This document shows, piece by piece, positions 41,049 through 50,656 of a DNA stretch of 64,000 bases (positions are counted from its first letter, which is position 1; each line of letters opens with the position of its first letter). Both the position numbers and the translations under genes were made by a program. The stretch is from contig NZ_CP029343.1 in the NCBI RefSeq assembly GCF_003143515.1, positions 496,001-560,000 on the forward strand, in the 5' to 3' direction. Under the pieces are notes generated by a model, which saw only the letters and a program-made list of their open reading frames with translations, ran no database searches and was not told the origin of the DNA. The stretch is from Massilia oculi (GTDB taxonomy: Bacteria; Pseudomonadota; Gammaproteobacteria; Burkholderiales; Burkholderiaceae_D).

Positions 41049-42863
41049 ATGCCGCGAGCCCCCGCCATGGCGCCCGATACCTTGCCCAATCGGCGACCCG
41101 ATGCCGCCGGCAGCACGCGCCGGCTCGAAGGCAGCGCCTGGCTCGGCGGCACCCACCGCCATGCGCGGGTCGCCGGCAGCGGGCAAGTCCATGCCGACCT
41201 GGTGCTGTGGGCCTGGCTGGGCCGCCTCACCGGCAACCTGTCGCCGGCAGCGCTCTCCATGGCCTGGTTCGACTGGGCCAGCCACCTCATGATGTCGCCC
41301 GACAAGCAGCACGAGCTGGCCACCGACGCTGCCCTCGGCTGGCAGCGCTGGCTGCACTACCTGGTCACGCCGGCCGGCGATGCCGCCGATCTGGTGCGAC
41401 CGCTGGCCCAGGATAAACGTTTCGTCGATCCGGCCTGGAATGCCTGGCCCTGGCGCCAGCTCAGCCAGGGCTTCCTGCTGAGCCAGCAATGGTGGCACCG
41501 CGCCACCTCCAGCGTGCGCGGCGTGGCGCCGCACCATGCCGACGTCGTCACCTTCGTCGCCCGCCAGCTGCTCGACTGCGTGGCGCCGTCGAATTTCGTC
41601 ACCACCAACCCCGTCGTGCAACGCGCCGTGCTGGCCAGCGGCGGGATGAACCTCGTCAACGGCGCCATGCGCGCCCGGCGCGACGTGCAAGGGCTGCTCG
41701 CGGGCAAGCCGCGCGTGGTCAACTACCGGCCGGGGCGCGAGGTGGCCATCACGCCGGGCAAGGTGGTGATGCGGAACCGGCTCATCGAATTGCTGCGCTA
41801 CGACCCCGTAGGCCCCGCCGTGCACGAAGTGCCGCTCCTGATCGTGCCGGCCTGGATCATGAAGTTCTACATTCTCGACCTGTCACCGCACAATTCCCTG
41901 GTGCGCTACCTGGTCGAGCGCGGCCATACCGTGTACATGGTGTCGTGGAAGAACCCCCAGGCCGAAGATCGCGACCTCTCCATGGACGACTACCGCCAAC
42001 TGGGCATCACTGCCGCGCTCGACGCCATCGTCGCCCAGACCGGCGCCAGCAAGATCAATGCCGCTGGATATTGCCTGGGCGGCACCCTGCTGGCGATCGC
42101 CGCCGCCGCCATGGCGCGCGACCACGATCTGCGCCTGGCCAGCATCTCGCTGCTGGCGGCCCAGGTTGACTTTACCGAGCCCGGCGAGCTGTCGCTGTTC
42201 ATCGACGACAGCCAGGTCAGCTTCCTGGAGGCCGCCATGTGGCAGCAGGGCTACCTCGACACGCGCCAGATGGCCGGCGCCTTCCAGCTGCTGCGCTCCA
42301 ACGACCTCATCTGGTCGCGGCGCTTGCGCCACTACCTGCTCGACCTGCCCGAGAAAGAGAGCGACCTGATGTCCTGGAATGCCGACGCCACTCGCATGCC
42401 CTATCGCATGCATTCCGAATACCTGCACCGCCTGTTCCTGAGCAACAGCCTGGCCAGCTCGCGCTACCTGGCCGGCGGACATCCCGTCTCGCTGAGCGAC
42501 ATCGACGTGCCCATCTGCGCGGTCGGCACGCTCACCGACCATGTCGCGCCATGGCGCTCGGTGTACAAGATCATCCCTCTCACCGATACCGAAATCACTT
42601 TCATCCTCACCAGCGGCGGCCACAATGCCGGCGTGGTCTCACCGCCAGGCAGTCCCAACCGTAGCTACCAGATCGCCGTGCACGGGCATGACGATCCCTA
42701 CATCGATCCCGACCGTTGGCTGGCGTGCGTGCCCCAGGTAGAAGGCAGTTGGTGGCCCGCCTGGGAACAATGGTTGTCAGGCCATGCCGGCAAGCATGTT
42801 CCGCCGCCGGCACCAATGCCCAATACGGCGCCGGCGCCGGGCGACTACGTCCTTCAGCAATAG
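41049..42863 (+). CDS. phaC: Class I polyhydroxyalkanoate synthase, 604 aa
   Basis: PhaC polymerises hydroxyacyl-CoA into storage polyester on the granule surface. The N-terminal PhaC_N domain (about residues 75-240) precedes the alpha/beta hydrolase part. The lipase-like box AAGYCLGG puts the nucleophile Cys at residue 342; the catalytic Asp is in GTLTDHVAPW and the His in TSGGHNAG. Length is normal for class I. No phaA, phaB or phaR is in the window, so this is likely a second, stress-linked synthase coupled to the universal stress protein gene. Confidence 0.93.
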   Translation: MPRAPAMAPDTLPNRRPDAAGSTRRLEGSAWLGGTHRHARVAGSGQVHADLVLWAWLGRLTGNLSPAALSMAWFDWASHLMMSPDKQHELATDAALGWQRWLHYLVTPAGDAADLVRPLAQDKRFVDPAWNAWPWRQLSQGFLLSQQWWHRATSSVRGVAPHHADVVTFVARQLLDCVAPSNFVTTNPVVQRAVLASGGMNLVNGAMRARRDVQGLLAGKPRVVNYRPGREVAITPGKVVMRNRLIELLRYDPVGPAVHEVPLLIVPAWIMKFYILDLSPHNSLVRYLVERGHTVYMVSWKNPQAEDRDLSMDDYRQLGITAALDAIVAQTGASKINAAGYCLGGTLLAIAAAAMARDHDLRLASISLLAAQVDFTEPGELSLFIDDSQVSFLEAAMWQQGYLDTRQMAGAFQLLRSNDLIWSRRLRHYLLDLPEKESDLMSWNADATRMPYRMHSEYLHRLFLSNSLASSRYLAGGHPVSLSDIDVPICAVGTLTDHVAPWRSVYKIIPLTDTEITFILTSGGHNAGVVSPPGSPNRSYQIAVHGHDDPYIDPDRWLACVPQVEGSWWPAWEQWLSGHAGKHVPPPAPMPNTAPAPGDYVLQQ

Positions 42864-43196
42864 GCGCAGCCCTTCCTCATGCTCCAACACCGCCCTGGCC
42901 GGCGCCGCCGGTCCGGACGATCGAGCCCTGCCCGTTGGTCCGCGTGAGGTTTCGTGTGCCTGCGTGCGGGCTTGCATCCCCCCACCATGTGCCCGCATGG
43001 ACCGATGTGCCATGTGCGACCGAGGCGTGCTTAACAGCCAGCCAGATCCTTCAGGTTTCAAGTGAACGCGGCCTTCCCGGCAGCTGACTTAGAATCAATT
43101 CGACAACTCCGCAAGCCCTTCCACACCTGTCGGCGCCGCAATATTGACGCCGAGAACAGGCGTGGGCAACGCACTCTAGAGAAGGAAGCCATAAGC
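42864..43196. other. Intergenic region before paoA, nothing recognised
   Basis: About 330 bases. A frame in phase with paoA is open from 43062, but ATG 43197, with GAGAAGGAAG upstream, fits the Tat signal better. No promoter consensus stands out. Confidence 0.4.
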
Positions 43197-43850
43197 ATGG
43201 ACCAATTTAGCGACGTCAAGCTCACCCGGCGCGACCTGTTGATCGCCGGCGCCCTGTCGGTATCGACCGCGGCCGTCCCGGGCGCGCATGCCCAGCAGGC
43301 CGCACCGACGGCTGGCGCGGCCACCACTCCCGAGCCGGTCACCACCGGCGTCACCTTCACCGTCAACGGCAAGCAGGTCACCCTGGAGCTGGACACCCGC
43401 ACCAGCCTGCTCGACGCGCTGCGCGAGCACCTGCACCTGACCGGTTCCAAGAAGGGCTGCGACCAGGGCCAGTGCGGCGCCTGCACCGTCATCATGGACG
43501 GGCGCCGCATCAACTCCTGCCTGTCGCTGGCGGTCATGCACGAAGGCGCCAGCATCACCACCATCGAGGGCCTCGGGACGCCAGAGAAGCTCCATCCGAT
43601 GCAGGCCGCCTTCATCAAGCACGACGGCTACCAGTGCGGCTACTGTACCCCCGGTCAGATCTGTGCCAGCGTGTCCGTGATCGAGGAAATCCGCCAGGGC
43701 ATTCCGAGCCACGTGACCGCCGACCTGAATGCGAAACCCCTGCTCTCCGTCGAAGAGATCCGCGAACGCATGAGCGGCAATATCTGCCGATGTGGCGCCT
43801 ACTCGAACATCATCGATGCGATCACCGAAGTGGGAGGGGTCAAGGCATGA
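43197..43850 (+). CDS. paoA: Aldehyde oxidoreductase iron-sulfur subunit PaoA, 217 aa
   Basis: A twin-arginine signal ([13 protein letters not shown]) exports the folded complex to the periplasm. Two [2Fe-2S] domains follow: a plant-type ferredoxin part with CDQGQCGAC and a further Cys (INSC), and a helical domain with CGYCTPGQ and CRCG. In E. coli PaoABC oxidises aromatic aldehydes, with electrons leaving through this subunit. Overlaps paoB by ATGA. Confidence 0.93.
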   Translation: MDQFSDVKLTRRDLLIAGALSVSTAAVPGAHAQQAAPTAGAATTPEPVTTGVTFTVNGKQVTLELDTRTSLLDALREHLHLTGSKKGCDQGQCGACTVIMDGRRINSCLSLAVMHEGASITTIEGLGTPEKLHPMQAAFIKHDGYQCGYCTPGQICASVSVIEEIRQGIPSHVTADLNAKPLLSVEEIRERMSGNICRCGAYSNIIDAITEVGGVKA

Positions 43851-44800
43851 AGGCATTCACCTACCAGCGCGCCACCTCGCCGGCTCAGGCCGCCCAGCTC
43901 GTCGCCCGCACCCCGAACGCCCGCTTCATCGCCGGCGGCACCAATCTGCTCGACCTCATGAAACTCGAGATCGAGACCCCGACCGCCCTGGTCGACGTCA
44001 ACGGTCTTGGCTTCGACGAGATCGAGCCCACCGCCGACGGCGGCCTCCGTGTGGGCGCCCTGGTGCGCAACACCGACCTGGCGGCCGACGCGCGCGTGCG
44101 CAAGGATTACGCCGTGCTGTCGCGCGCCCTGCTGGCGGGTGCGTCGACGCAGTTGCGCAACAAGGCGACCACTTCGGGCAACCTGTTGCAGCGCACCCGC
44201 TGCCCGTATTTCTACGATACGGCGCAGAAGTGCAACAAGCGCCAGCCGGGCAGCGGCTGCGCCGCCATCGGCGGCTTCACCCGCCACCACGCCGTGGTCG
44301 GCGCCAGCGAAGCCTGCATCGCCGTCCACCCGAGCGATATGGCGATCGCCATGCGCCTGCTCGACGCCGAGGTGGAGACGGTGAAGGCCGACGGCAGCAT
44401 GCGCAGCATCCCGATCGCCGATTTCCACCGGCTGCCGGGCAATACCCCGCACATCGAGACCGTGCTCGAGCCGGGCGAATTGATCACCTCCGTCAAATTG
44501 CCGAGGCCGCTGGGCGGCGTGCACGCCTACCGCAAGGTGCGCGACCGCGCTTCCTACGCTTTTGCCCTGGTATCGGTCGCCACCGTGATCCTGCCCGACG
44601 GCAGCGGCCGCGTGGCGGTCGGCGGCGTGGCGCACAAGCCGTGGCGGGTCGAAGAGGCCGAACGGCAGATGGCGCAAGGCGCCAGGGCGGTATCCGATCG
44701 CCTGATGGCCGGCGCCCGTACCACCGAAGACAACGCATTCAAGGTGACCCTGGTGCACCGTACCCTCGCGGAAGCGATGTCCGCAGCGAAGAAAGGCTGA
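43847..44800 (+). CDS. paoB: Aldehyde oxidoreductase FAD subunit PaoB, 317 aa
   Basis: FAD-binding subunit of the molybdenum hydroxylase family: [17 protein letters not shown] near the start binds FAD, and [16 protein letters not shown] with [16 protein letters not shown] carries the Cys residues that in PaoB hold an extra [4Fe-4S] cluster. The C-terminal CO dehydrogenase flavoprotein domain is complete. It lies between the other two subunit genes. Confidence 0.93.
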   Translation: MKAFTYQRATSPAQAAQLVARTPNARFIAGGTNLLDLMKLEIETPTALVDVNGLGFDEIEPTADGGLRVGALVRNTDLAADARVRKDYAVLSRALLAGASTQLRNKATTSGNLLQRTRCPYFYDTAQKCNKRQPGSGCAAIGGFTRHHAVVGASEACIAVHPSDMAIAMRLLDAEVETVKADGSMRSIPIADFHRLPGNTPHIETVLEPGELITSVKLPRPLGGVHAYRKVRDRASYAFALVSVATVILPDGSGRVAVGGVAHKPWRVEEAERQMAQGARAVSDRLMAGARTTEDNAFKVTLVHRTLAEAMSAAKKG

Positions 44801-44804
44801 TCCC

Positions 44805-47009
44805 ATGAAATTCACGACTCCAGCCACCACCAATCCCATCGACCGCCAGCGCTACGTCGGCCAGCCGCTCGACCGCATCGATGGCCCGCTCAAGTGCACC
44901 GGCACCGCGCCCTACGCCTACGAGCACCACAAGGAAGTGCCGAACGCCGCCCACGGCTTCGTGGTCGGCTCCAGCATCGCCAAGGGCCGCATCGCCTCGG
45001 TCGAGATCGACGCCGCGCGCCGCGCACCCGGCGTGCTGGCCGTGGTCACGGCCGCCAATGCCGGCAAGCTGGGTAAAGGCGACATGAACGTCGCCCACCT
45101 GCTGGCCGGCCCCAAGGTCGAGCACTACCACCAGGCCGTCGCGCTCGTGGTGGCCGAGACCTTCGAGCAGGCGCGCGCCGCATCGCATCTTGTGCGTGTG
45201 AAGTACGTCGAAGAGAAAGGTCGCTTCGACCTCGCCGCCGAGAAGGACAAGGCCGTGAAGCCCGACTGGGAATCCGACCCGCCCGACTCCAAGGCCGGCA
45301 ACTTCCAGCGTGGTTTCGATACCGCCCCGGTGAAGCTCGACGCTACCTATACCACCCCGGACCAGTCGCACGCGATGATGGAGCCGCATGCCTCCACCGC
45401 CGTGTGGGAAGGCGACAAGCTGACGGTATGGACCTCGAATCAGATGATCAACTGGTGCGTCAAGGACCTGTCGAAGACGCTGAACATCCCGAAGGACAAG
45501 GTGCGCGTGATCTCGCCTTACGTCGGCGGCGGCTTCGGGTCCAAGCTGTTCCTGCGCGCCGACGCCCTGCTGGCGTCGCTGGGCGCGCGCGCAGCCAAGC
45601 GTCCGGTGAAAGTGGCGCTGCACCGTCACCTCATCTTCAATAACACCACGCACCGCCCGGCGACCATCCAGCGCATCCGCATCGGCGCCGGCCGCGACGG
45701 CCGCATCACGGCGATCGGCCACGAGTCCTGGAACGGCAATCTGCCCAAGGGCAGTTCGGAAGTCGCCACCCAGCAGACCCGCCTCCTGTACGCCGGCGCC
45801 GACCGCATGACCGCGACCCGCGTCGCCATGCTCGACCTGCCCGAAGGAAATGCGATGCGCGCGCCGGGTGAGGCGCCAGGCATGATGGCGCTCGAAATCG
45901 CGATCGACGAGATGGCCGAAAAGCTGAACATCGACCCGGTCCAGTTCCGCATCCTCAACGACACCAAGGTCGATCCCGAGAAGCCGATCCGCAAGTTTTC
46001 CGAGCGCCGCTTCGTCGAGTGCATGCGCATGGGCGCCGAGAAGTTCGGCTGGAACAAGCGCAATCCCAAGCCGGGCCAGACACGCGACGGCCGCTGGCTG
46101 ATCGGCTACGGCGTGGCCTCGGCCTTCCGCAACAGTCCGGTGATGAAGTCGGCGGCGCGGGTGCGGCTCACGGGCGAAGGTAAGGTCATCGTCGAAACCG
46201 ACATGACCGATATCGGCACCGGCAGCTACACCATCATCGGCCAGACGGCGGCCGAAATGCTGGGCGTGCCGCTCGATCGGGTCGAGGTGCGCCTGGGCGA
46301 CTCCAGCTTCCCCGTCTCGGCAGGCTCCGGCGGCCAGTGGGGCGCGAACAGCTCGACCTCGGGCGTCTACGCCGCCTGCGCCAAGCTGCGCGAACAGGTC
46401 GCCGCCAAGCTTGGCGTCAAGGAGAGCGAGGCCGAGTTCGTGGACGGCGCCGTGCGTGCCGGCGGGCGCAACCTGCCGCTGGCGCAAGCCGCCGCCGGCG
46501 GCGAGCTGGTGGCCGAGGACACCATCGAATTTTCCGGTGGCCTCGACAAGAAGAACCAGCTGTCGACCTTCGGCGCCCACTTCGTCGAAGTCGCGGTCGA
46601 CGCGATCAGCGGCGAAGTGCGGGTGCGGCGCATGCTGGCCGTGTGCGCGGCCGGCCGCATCCTCAATCCAAAGCAGGCGCGCAGCCAGGTGATCGGCGCG
46701 ATGACGATGGGCGTGGGGGCGGCGCTGATGGAACACCTGGTGGTCGACAAGCGCCTCGGCTTCTTCGCCAACCACGATCTCGCCACCTACGAGGTGCCGA
46801 TTCACGCCGACATCCCCCACCAGGAAGTCGTGTTCCTCAAGGAAGAAGACGAGCTGTCCTCGCCCATGAAAGCAAAGGGCGTCGGCGAGCTCGGTATCTG
46901 CGGAGTCGGCGCCGCGGTCGCGAATGCGATCTACAACGCCACCGGCGTGCGCGTGCGCGAGTATCCGGTCACGCTCGACAAGCTGCTGGACCGGCTGCCG
47001 CCCGTCTGA
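44805..47009 (+). CDS. paoC: Aldehyde oxidoreductase molybdenum subunit PaoC, 734 aa
   Basis: Large molybdenum-cofactor subunit. The aldehyde oxidase/xanthine dehydrogenase a/b hammerhead lies at about residues 20-140, followed by cofactor-binding segments (YVGGGFGSKLF, MRAPGEAPGMMALE, GSGGQWGANSS) and the catalytic Glu in KAKGVGELGICG near the C-terminus. Length is normal. The usual chaperone gene paoD (XdhC-like) is not found next to it; a diguanylate cyclase gene converges on its end with four bases between. Confidence 0.93.
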   Translation: MKFTTPATTNPIDRQRYVGQPLDRIDGPLKCTGTAPYAYEHHKEVPNAAHGFVVGSSIAKGRIASVEIDAARRAPGVLAVVTAANAGKLGKGDMNVAHLLAGPKVEHYHQAVALVVAETFEQARAASHLVRVKYVEEKGRFDLAAEKDKAVKPDWESDPPDSKAGNFQRGFDTAPVKLDATYTTPDQSHAMMEPHASTAVWEGDKLTVWTSNQMINWCVKDLSKTLNIPKDKVRVISPYVGGGFGSKLFLRADALLASLGARAAKRPVKVALHRHLIFNNTTHRPATIQRIRIGAGRDGRITAIGHESWNGNLPKGSSEVATQQTRLLYAGADRMTATRVAMLDLPEGNAMRAPGEAPGMMALEIAIDEMAEKLNIDPVQFRILNDTKVDPEKPIRKFSERRFVECMRMGAEKFGWNKRNPKPGQTRDGRWLIGYGVASAFRNSPVMKSAARVRLTGEGKVIVETDMTDIGTGSYTIIGQTAAEMLGVPLDRVEVRLGDSSFPVSAGSGGQWGANSSTSGVYAACAKLREQVAAKLGVKESEAEFVDGAVRAGGRNLPLAQAAAGGELVAEDTIEFSGGLDKKNQLSTFGAHFVEVAVDAISGEVRVRRMLAVCAAGRILNPKQARSQVIGAMTMGVGAALMEHLVVDKRLGFFANHDLATYEVPIHADIPHQEVVFLKEEDELSSPMKAKGVGELGICGVGAAVANAIYNATGVRVREYPVTLDKLLDRLPPV

Positions 47010-47013
47010 CGCT

Positions 47014-48021
47014 TCAGGCGGCGGCGTCCACTTCGTCGCCGTCGGCGACCACGCGATTGCGGCCGCCGCGCTTGGCCGCGTATAGCGCCTTGTCGGCAGC
47101 CTCGATCAGCGCTTCCGGCGCATTCAGGCGCGCCCGGTCGAAGGCGGAGACGCCGATGCTGAGCGTGACCTGCGGATGGTGGGCGGCCGGCGCCTGCTGC
47201 AGGCCCAGGCCGGCGACGTGGGCGCGGATGCGGTCGGCCAGCACGCGCGCCTGTTCCAAAGTAGTCTCGGGCAACACCGCCGCGAACTCTTCGCCGCCAT
47301 AGCGCGCCGCCAGGTCGGCCGGCCGCTTGAGCATGCCGGCCAGCTCCTGGGCCACCATTGCCAGGCAGCTGTCGCCCTGCTGGTGGCCGAAGTGGTCGTT
47401 ATAGGCCTTGAACGAATCGATATCGACCAGCAGCAGCGCCAGCGCGCCATCCGCGCGCTGCGCGCGGCGCAGTTCGCGCTCCAGCGCCACGTCGAAATGG
47501 CGGCGGTTGGCGATCCCGGTCAGGCCATCGATATAGGAACGCGCGCGCAGCGATTCGGCGTGCTCCATCAGGCGCCGCTCGCGCACCGCGATGCTGCTCA
47601 CGTCGCGGATCTCGACCAGGCAGAAGCGCTGGCCGCCTTCGTCGAACGGCGTGACCGAGACCGCCTGGTCGATCAGGGCGCCGTCGAAACTGCCCGGCGC
47701 GCGCAGCGGGAATGGCGCACGGCTGTTCGAGGGCGGCACGTGCTCGGTGGCGACGCCTTCGAGCAGCGCGGCGAAGATGGCCGCCTCGACGCGCGATCCG
47801 CGCAGGTCGGGGAAGACGTCGATCAAGGCATGGCCCTGCATCCGGGCCGCGCCGCGGCCGGAACGCGGCACCAGCCAGCCGTTCCAGAGGACGATGCAAC
47901 CTTCATGGTCGAGCACGATGACACCGCAATCGACGAGATTGAGCGCCCGCGCCGGCAGGCTGCTGATGGGTTCTGGATTGGTTTGAGTCACGGATCGGCA
48001 AATGTTGAATTTGGGAAACAA
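47014..48021 (-). CDS. Diguanylate cyclase with PAS-like sensor, 335 aa
   Basis: Residues 20-140 form a PAS-type sensor (VIVLDHEGCIVLWNGW). Residues 160-325 are a GGDEF domain with the active-site GGEEF and an inhibitory RPAD site exactly five residues before it, so product inhibition by c-di-GMP is expected. DGLTGIANRRHFD opens the domain as usual. No transmembrane segment, so the enzyme is cytosolic. It would raise c-di-GMP in response to an unknown ligand. Confidence 0.92.
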   Translation of the reverse strand: MFPKFNICRSVTQTNPEPISSLPARALNLVDCGVIVLDHEGCIVLWNGWLVPRSGRGAARMQGHALIDVFPDLRGSRVEAAIFAALLEGVATEHVPPSNSRAPFPLRAPGSFDGALIDQAVSVTPFDEGGQRFCLVEIRDVSSIAVRERRLMEHAESLRARSYIDGLTGIANRRHFDVALERELRRAQRADGALALLLVDIDSFKAYNDHFGHQQGDSCLAMVAQELAGMLKRPADLAARYGGEEFAAVLPETTLEQARVLADRIRAHVAGLGLQQAPAAHHPQVTLSIGVSAFDRARLNAPEALIEAADKALYAAKRGGRNRVVADGDEVDAAA

Positions 48022-48090
48022 TTCAAATCATACCGGAGTTTACCGGACCAACGGAAGAACCAAGATTGCCGGCGCCCACGCCGGCCGGGG

Positions 48091-48300
48091 TCAAGGCGGG
48101 CTCTGCAGCATATGCCAGGCCATCGCCACGCAGACGATCGCCACGAAGAACAGCAAGCCGAACACGAAGATGCGCATCGAATTGGCCAGGCCGGTCACGG
48201 CGCGGTTGGCGCTCTCGTTGAGCTTGCCGCGTTGGCGCGCACCGTTCAGCAGCATCGAAATGAAGATGAACAGTGTCGCGCAGATCAGTACCAGTTTCAT
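48091..48300 (-). CDS. Small membrane protein, 69 aa
   Basis: Two transmembrane helices (about residues 2-18 and 45-65) joined by a polar stretch (ARQRGKLNESANRAVTGLAN). It starts at ATG 48300, six bases after the stop of the next minus gene, and is probably co-transcribed with it. Family not recognised. Confidence 0.65.
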   Translation of the reverse strand: MKLVLICATLFIFISMLLNGARQRGKLNESANRAVTGLANSMRIFVFGLLFFVAIVCVAMAWHMLQSPP

Positions 48301-48305
48301 TTCAT

Positions 48306-48710
48306 CTAGGTCCGCACTGCCACCAGGATCAGTGCCACCACGGCCAGCAGCCCGGACAGGCCGGCGGTCACGCCGAGCCAGGTGATCTTCTGGCGCTGCA
48401 CGTCCATCTTGGCGATCAGCTGGGCATTCTGGTCGGCCAGGTTGGCGATCAGCTCGGAGGCCGCGCGCATCTGGTTGCGCAAATCGTTCAGCTCCGCATC
48501 GTTCTGTTCTGAACGCGCGATCAGGAGGCCGATGATGTCGTCTTCTTGCGCGGCCATCTCGGGACTCAGGCCGGTCGCCGGGTCCACCGACCCCGGTTTG
48601 CGATTGACCGTGTCCCACAGGCGGCGCGCGCCGGTCGCCACCTGCGGCGCGGCGCTGATCACCTCGCTCCAAGGGACGGTCTTCAATACGGTCCACCAGC
48701 CTGCTGCCAT
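48306..48710 (-). CDS. Membrane-anchored coiled-coil protein, 134 aa
   Basis: A long helical coiled coil (about residues 50-108, with LNDLRNQMRAASELIANLAD) is followed by one C-terminal transmembrane helix (GVTAGLSGLLAVVALILVAV). This topology places the coiled coil in the cytoplasm. Probably in one operon with the small membrane protein downstream. Function unknown. Confidence 0.65.
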   Translation of the reverse strand: MAAGWWTVLKTVPWSEVISAAPQVATGARRLWDTVNRKPGSVDPATGLSPEMAAQEDDIIGLLIARSEQNDAELNDLRNQMRAASELIANLADQNAQLIAKMDVQRQKITWLGVTAGLSGLLAVVALILVAVRT

Positions 48711-48831
48711 ACCTGCTCCTCGTCAATCATATGATCCCGGAGCATACCATTGCCGGACGGTGCGGCCAAACGCCACACGCCTCGCGCGCTGCCGCGTGCT
48801 GCCTTCATGCGGCTTGCGCTAGTATCGATCC

Positions 48832-49512
48832 ATGTGTGGACGATTCGACCAGAGCCAGACGGCTCGCAACTACGCCAGCGCGCTCGGCTGGCTCGACGCG
48901 GTGTATGACAGCGAAGCCACGCCCGCCTACAACGTGCCGCCCGGCACCTACCGGCCGCTGCTGCACATCCAGGATGGCGAGCGGCGGGTGGACGACGTGT
49001 ACTGGAGCTACCAGGCGCGCTGGGCCAAGGGCAAGGTGCCGGTGACGATCAATGCGCGCATGGACAAGCTCACCAACCGCTATTGGCGCGGCCTGCTCAA
49101 GTCGGGTCGGGCGCTGGTGCCGGCCCAGGGCTGGTACGAGTGGACCGGAGAAAAAGGCCATAAACAACCCTGGCACATCCACCGCCGGGACGGCGCGCCG
49201 CTATTCATGCTGGCCCTGGCCAATTTCGGCGGTTTTACCGAACACCGCGCCGAGGCCGGCTTCGTGCTCGTGACCGACGATGCCTCGGGAGGCATGCTCG
49301 ACATCCACGACCGGCGGCCGGTGGTGCTGGATGCGCTGGATGCCGAGACCTGGCTCGATCCTGCGCTCTCGAGCGAGGAAGCGCTGGCGTTCGCGCGCCG
49401 CGCCGCCCTGCCCTCGGACGCGTTCGAGTGGCACGCGGTCAGCACCCTGCTCAACCGGGCCGGGCTCGGCGGTCCAGAGGTCGTGCAACCGGTCGATACC
49501 GAATCCGAATAA
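48832..49512 (+). CDS. yedK: SRAP (YedK/HMCES) DNA-protein crosslink protein, 226 aa
   Basis: The SRAP family caps abasic sites in single-stranded DNA by a thiazolidine link through Cys2. Here the protein begins MCGRFDQS, with the conserved Asn in VTINARMD, the Glu in PAQGWYEWTG and the His in LDIHDRRP. Length is normal. An IS1595-family element starts four bases after the stop codon. Confidence 0.93.
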   Translation: MCGRFDQSQTARNYASALGWLDAVYDSEATPAYNVPPGTYRPLLHIQDGERRVDDVYWSYQARWAKGKVPVTINARMDKLTNRYWRGLLKSGRALVPAQGWYEWTGEKGHKQPWHIHRRDGAPLFMLALANFGGFTEHRAEAGFVLVTDDASGGMLDIHDRRPVVLDALDAETWLDPALSSEEALAFARRAALPSDAFEWHAVSTLLNRAGLGGPEVVQPVDTESE

Positions 49513-49515
49513 AAA

Positions 49516-50585
49516 GGCGCTGTACCCGTTAGATATGGATGAGCATTGAACTGCTGAGCTGACCCGCGGTCCAACCCCGGTCGTCATCGATCGGGAGCGC
49601 GCAATGAAAGCGCCGGAGTTTGCGAAGCTGTTCACCGGGTTGCCGCTGCTGAACCAGCCGCAGCGCCAGCAGGTGCTCGCCGTCCTGCATCCGGCAGCCG
49701 GGCTCGACCGAGTGATCGCCCTCATCGGCGAGATCCGGTCAAAGAAGCGCTGCTGCCCGGATTGCGGCTGCGAGCGTTGTCACCGCCATGGCCGGGCCAA
49801 CGACTTGCAACGCTTTCGCTGCTGCGCATGCGGCCGCACCTTCAACGACCTGACCGGCACGCCGCTGGCGCGGCTCAGGCACAAGGACAAGTGGCTCGAT
49901 TACCTGGACACGGTGCTCGATGCCCGCACGGTGCGTTCTGCGGCCAAGCGAGTAGGCGTGCATCGGAACACGACCTTTCGCTGGCGCCACCGCTTCCTCG
50001 AGCGGGTCAAGGACGACCGGCCCGAGCGCCTGGCCGGCATCGTCGAGGCCGACGAGATGCTCCTGCTCGAATCGCAGAAGGGGTCGCGCAAGCTCGATCG
50101 CCCTGCGCGCAAACGCGGTGGCAGGGCCGCCCTGCGCGGCATTTCACGTCACCTCGACTGCATCCTGGTGGCGCGCGACCGCAGCGGACAGACCATCGAT
50201 GCCGTCACCGGCCGCGGCGCCCTTACGGTGACCCAACTGTTCAAGCACCTGCCGCCGAAACTCGATCCCCAGGCGCTGCTGGTCACCGACGCCAACGCCG
50301 CCTATCGCGCCTTCGCCCAATCGCATGGCATTGCGCACCAGGCCGTCAATCTCAGTGCCGGTGAACGGGTGCGCAGCGGCGTCGAGGGCGCGATCCATGT
50401 TCAACATGTGAACGCTTATCATCGGCGCTTCAAGGAATGGCTGGCGCGCTTCCATGGCGTGGCGTCGCGCTGGCTACCCAACTACCTTGGCTGGCATTGG
50501 GCGATTGATGGTGGAAGGGTCCCTTCCGTCGAGCAATTGCTGCGTATCGCGTTCAAGGTCATCAACAGATAACGATGACAGCGCC
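49516..50585 (+). mobile_element. IS1595-family insertion sequence
   Basis: Ends carry inverted repeats beginning GGCGCTGT with GTTA a few bases in (49516 and, inverted, 50585). Length is 1.07 kb with one transposase gene. The flanks ATAAAAA and ATAGAAA differ by one base and may be the remains of a target duplication. It lies directly after yedK. Confidence 0.8.
49604..50572 (+). CDS. IS1595-family transposase, 322 aa
   Basis: A zinc ribbon (CPDCGCERCHRHG, then CCACGRTF) is followed by an HTH (RSAAKRVGVHRNTTFRWRHR) and the ISXO2-like DDE domain with IVEADEMLL, LVTDANAAY and an HVQHVNAYHRRFKEWL segment typical of the family. The frame is intact. Confidence 0.9.
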   Translation: MKAPEFAKLFTGLPLLNQPQRQQVLAVLHPAAGLDRVIALIGEIRSKKRCCPDCGCERCHRHGRANDLQRFRCCACGRTFNDLTGTPLARLRHKDKWLDYLDTVLDARTVRSAAKRVGVHRNTTFRWRHRFLERVKDDRPERLAGIVEADEMLLLESQKGSRKLDRPARKRGGRAALRGISRHLDCILVARDRSGQTIDAVTGRGALTVTQLFKHLPPKLDPQALLVTDANAAYRAFAQSHGIAHQAVNLSAGERVRSGVEGAIHVQHVNAYHRRFKEWLARFHGVASRWLPNYLGWHWAIDGGRVPSVEQLLRIAFKVINR

Positions 50586-50588
50586 ATA

Positions 50589-50623
50589 GAAAAAGTGGCC
50601 CGGACGCTCGCACGTCCGGGCCA
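50589..50623 (-). terminator. Terminator of the first beta-helix gene
   Basis: On the minus strand TGGCCCGGACG (50623-50613) pairs with CGTCCGGGCCA (50606-50596) around six bases and is followed by C and five T residues. It lies 34 bases after the stop at 50657. Confidence 0.8.
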
Positions 50624-50656
50624 TTCGCCTCGCGGCCATGCCGCCATCACCAGCTG

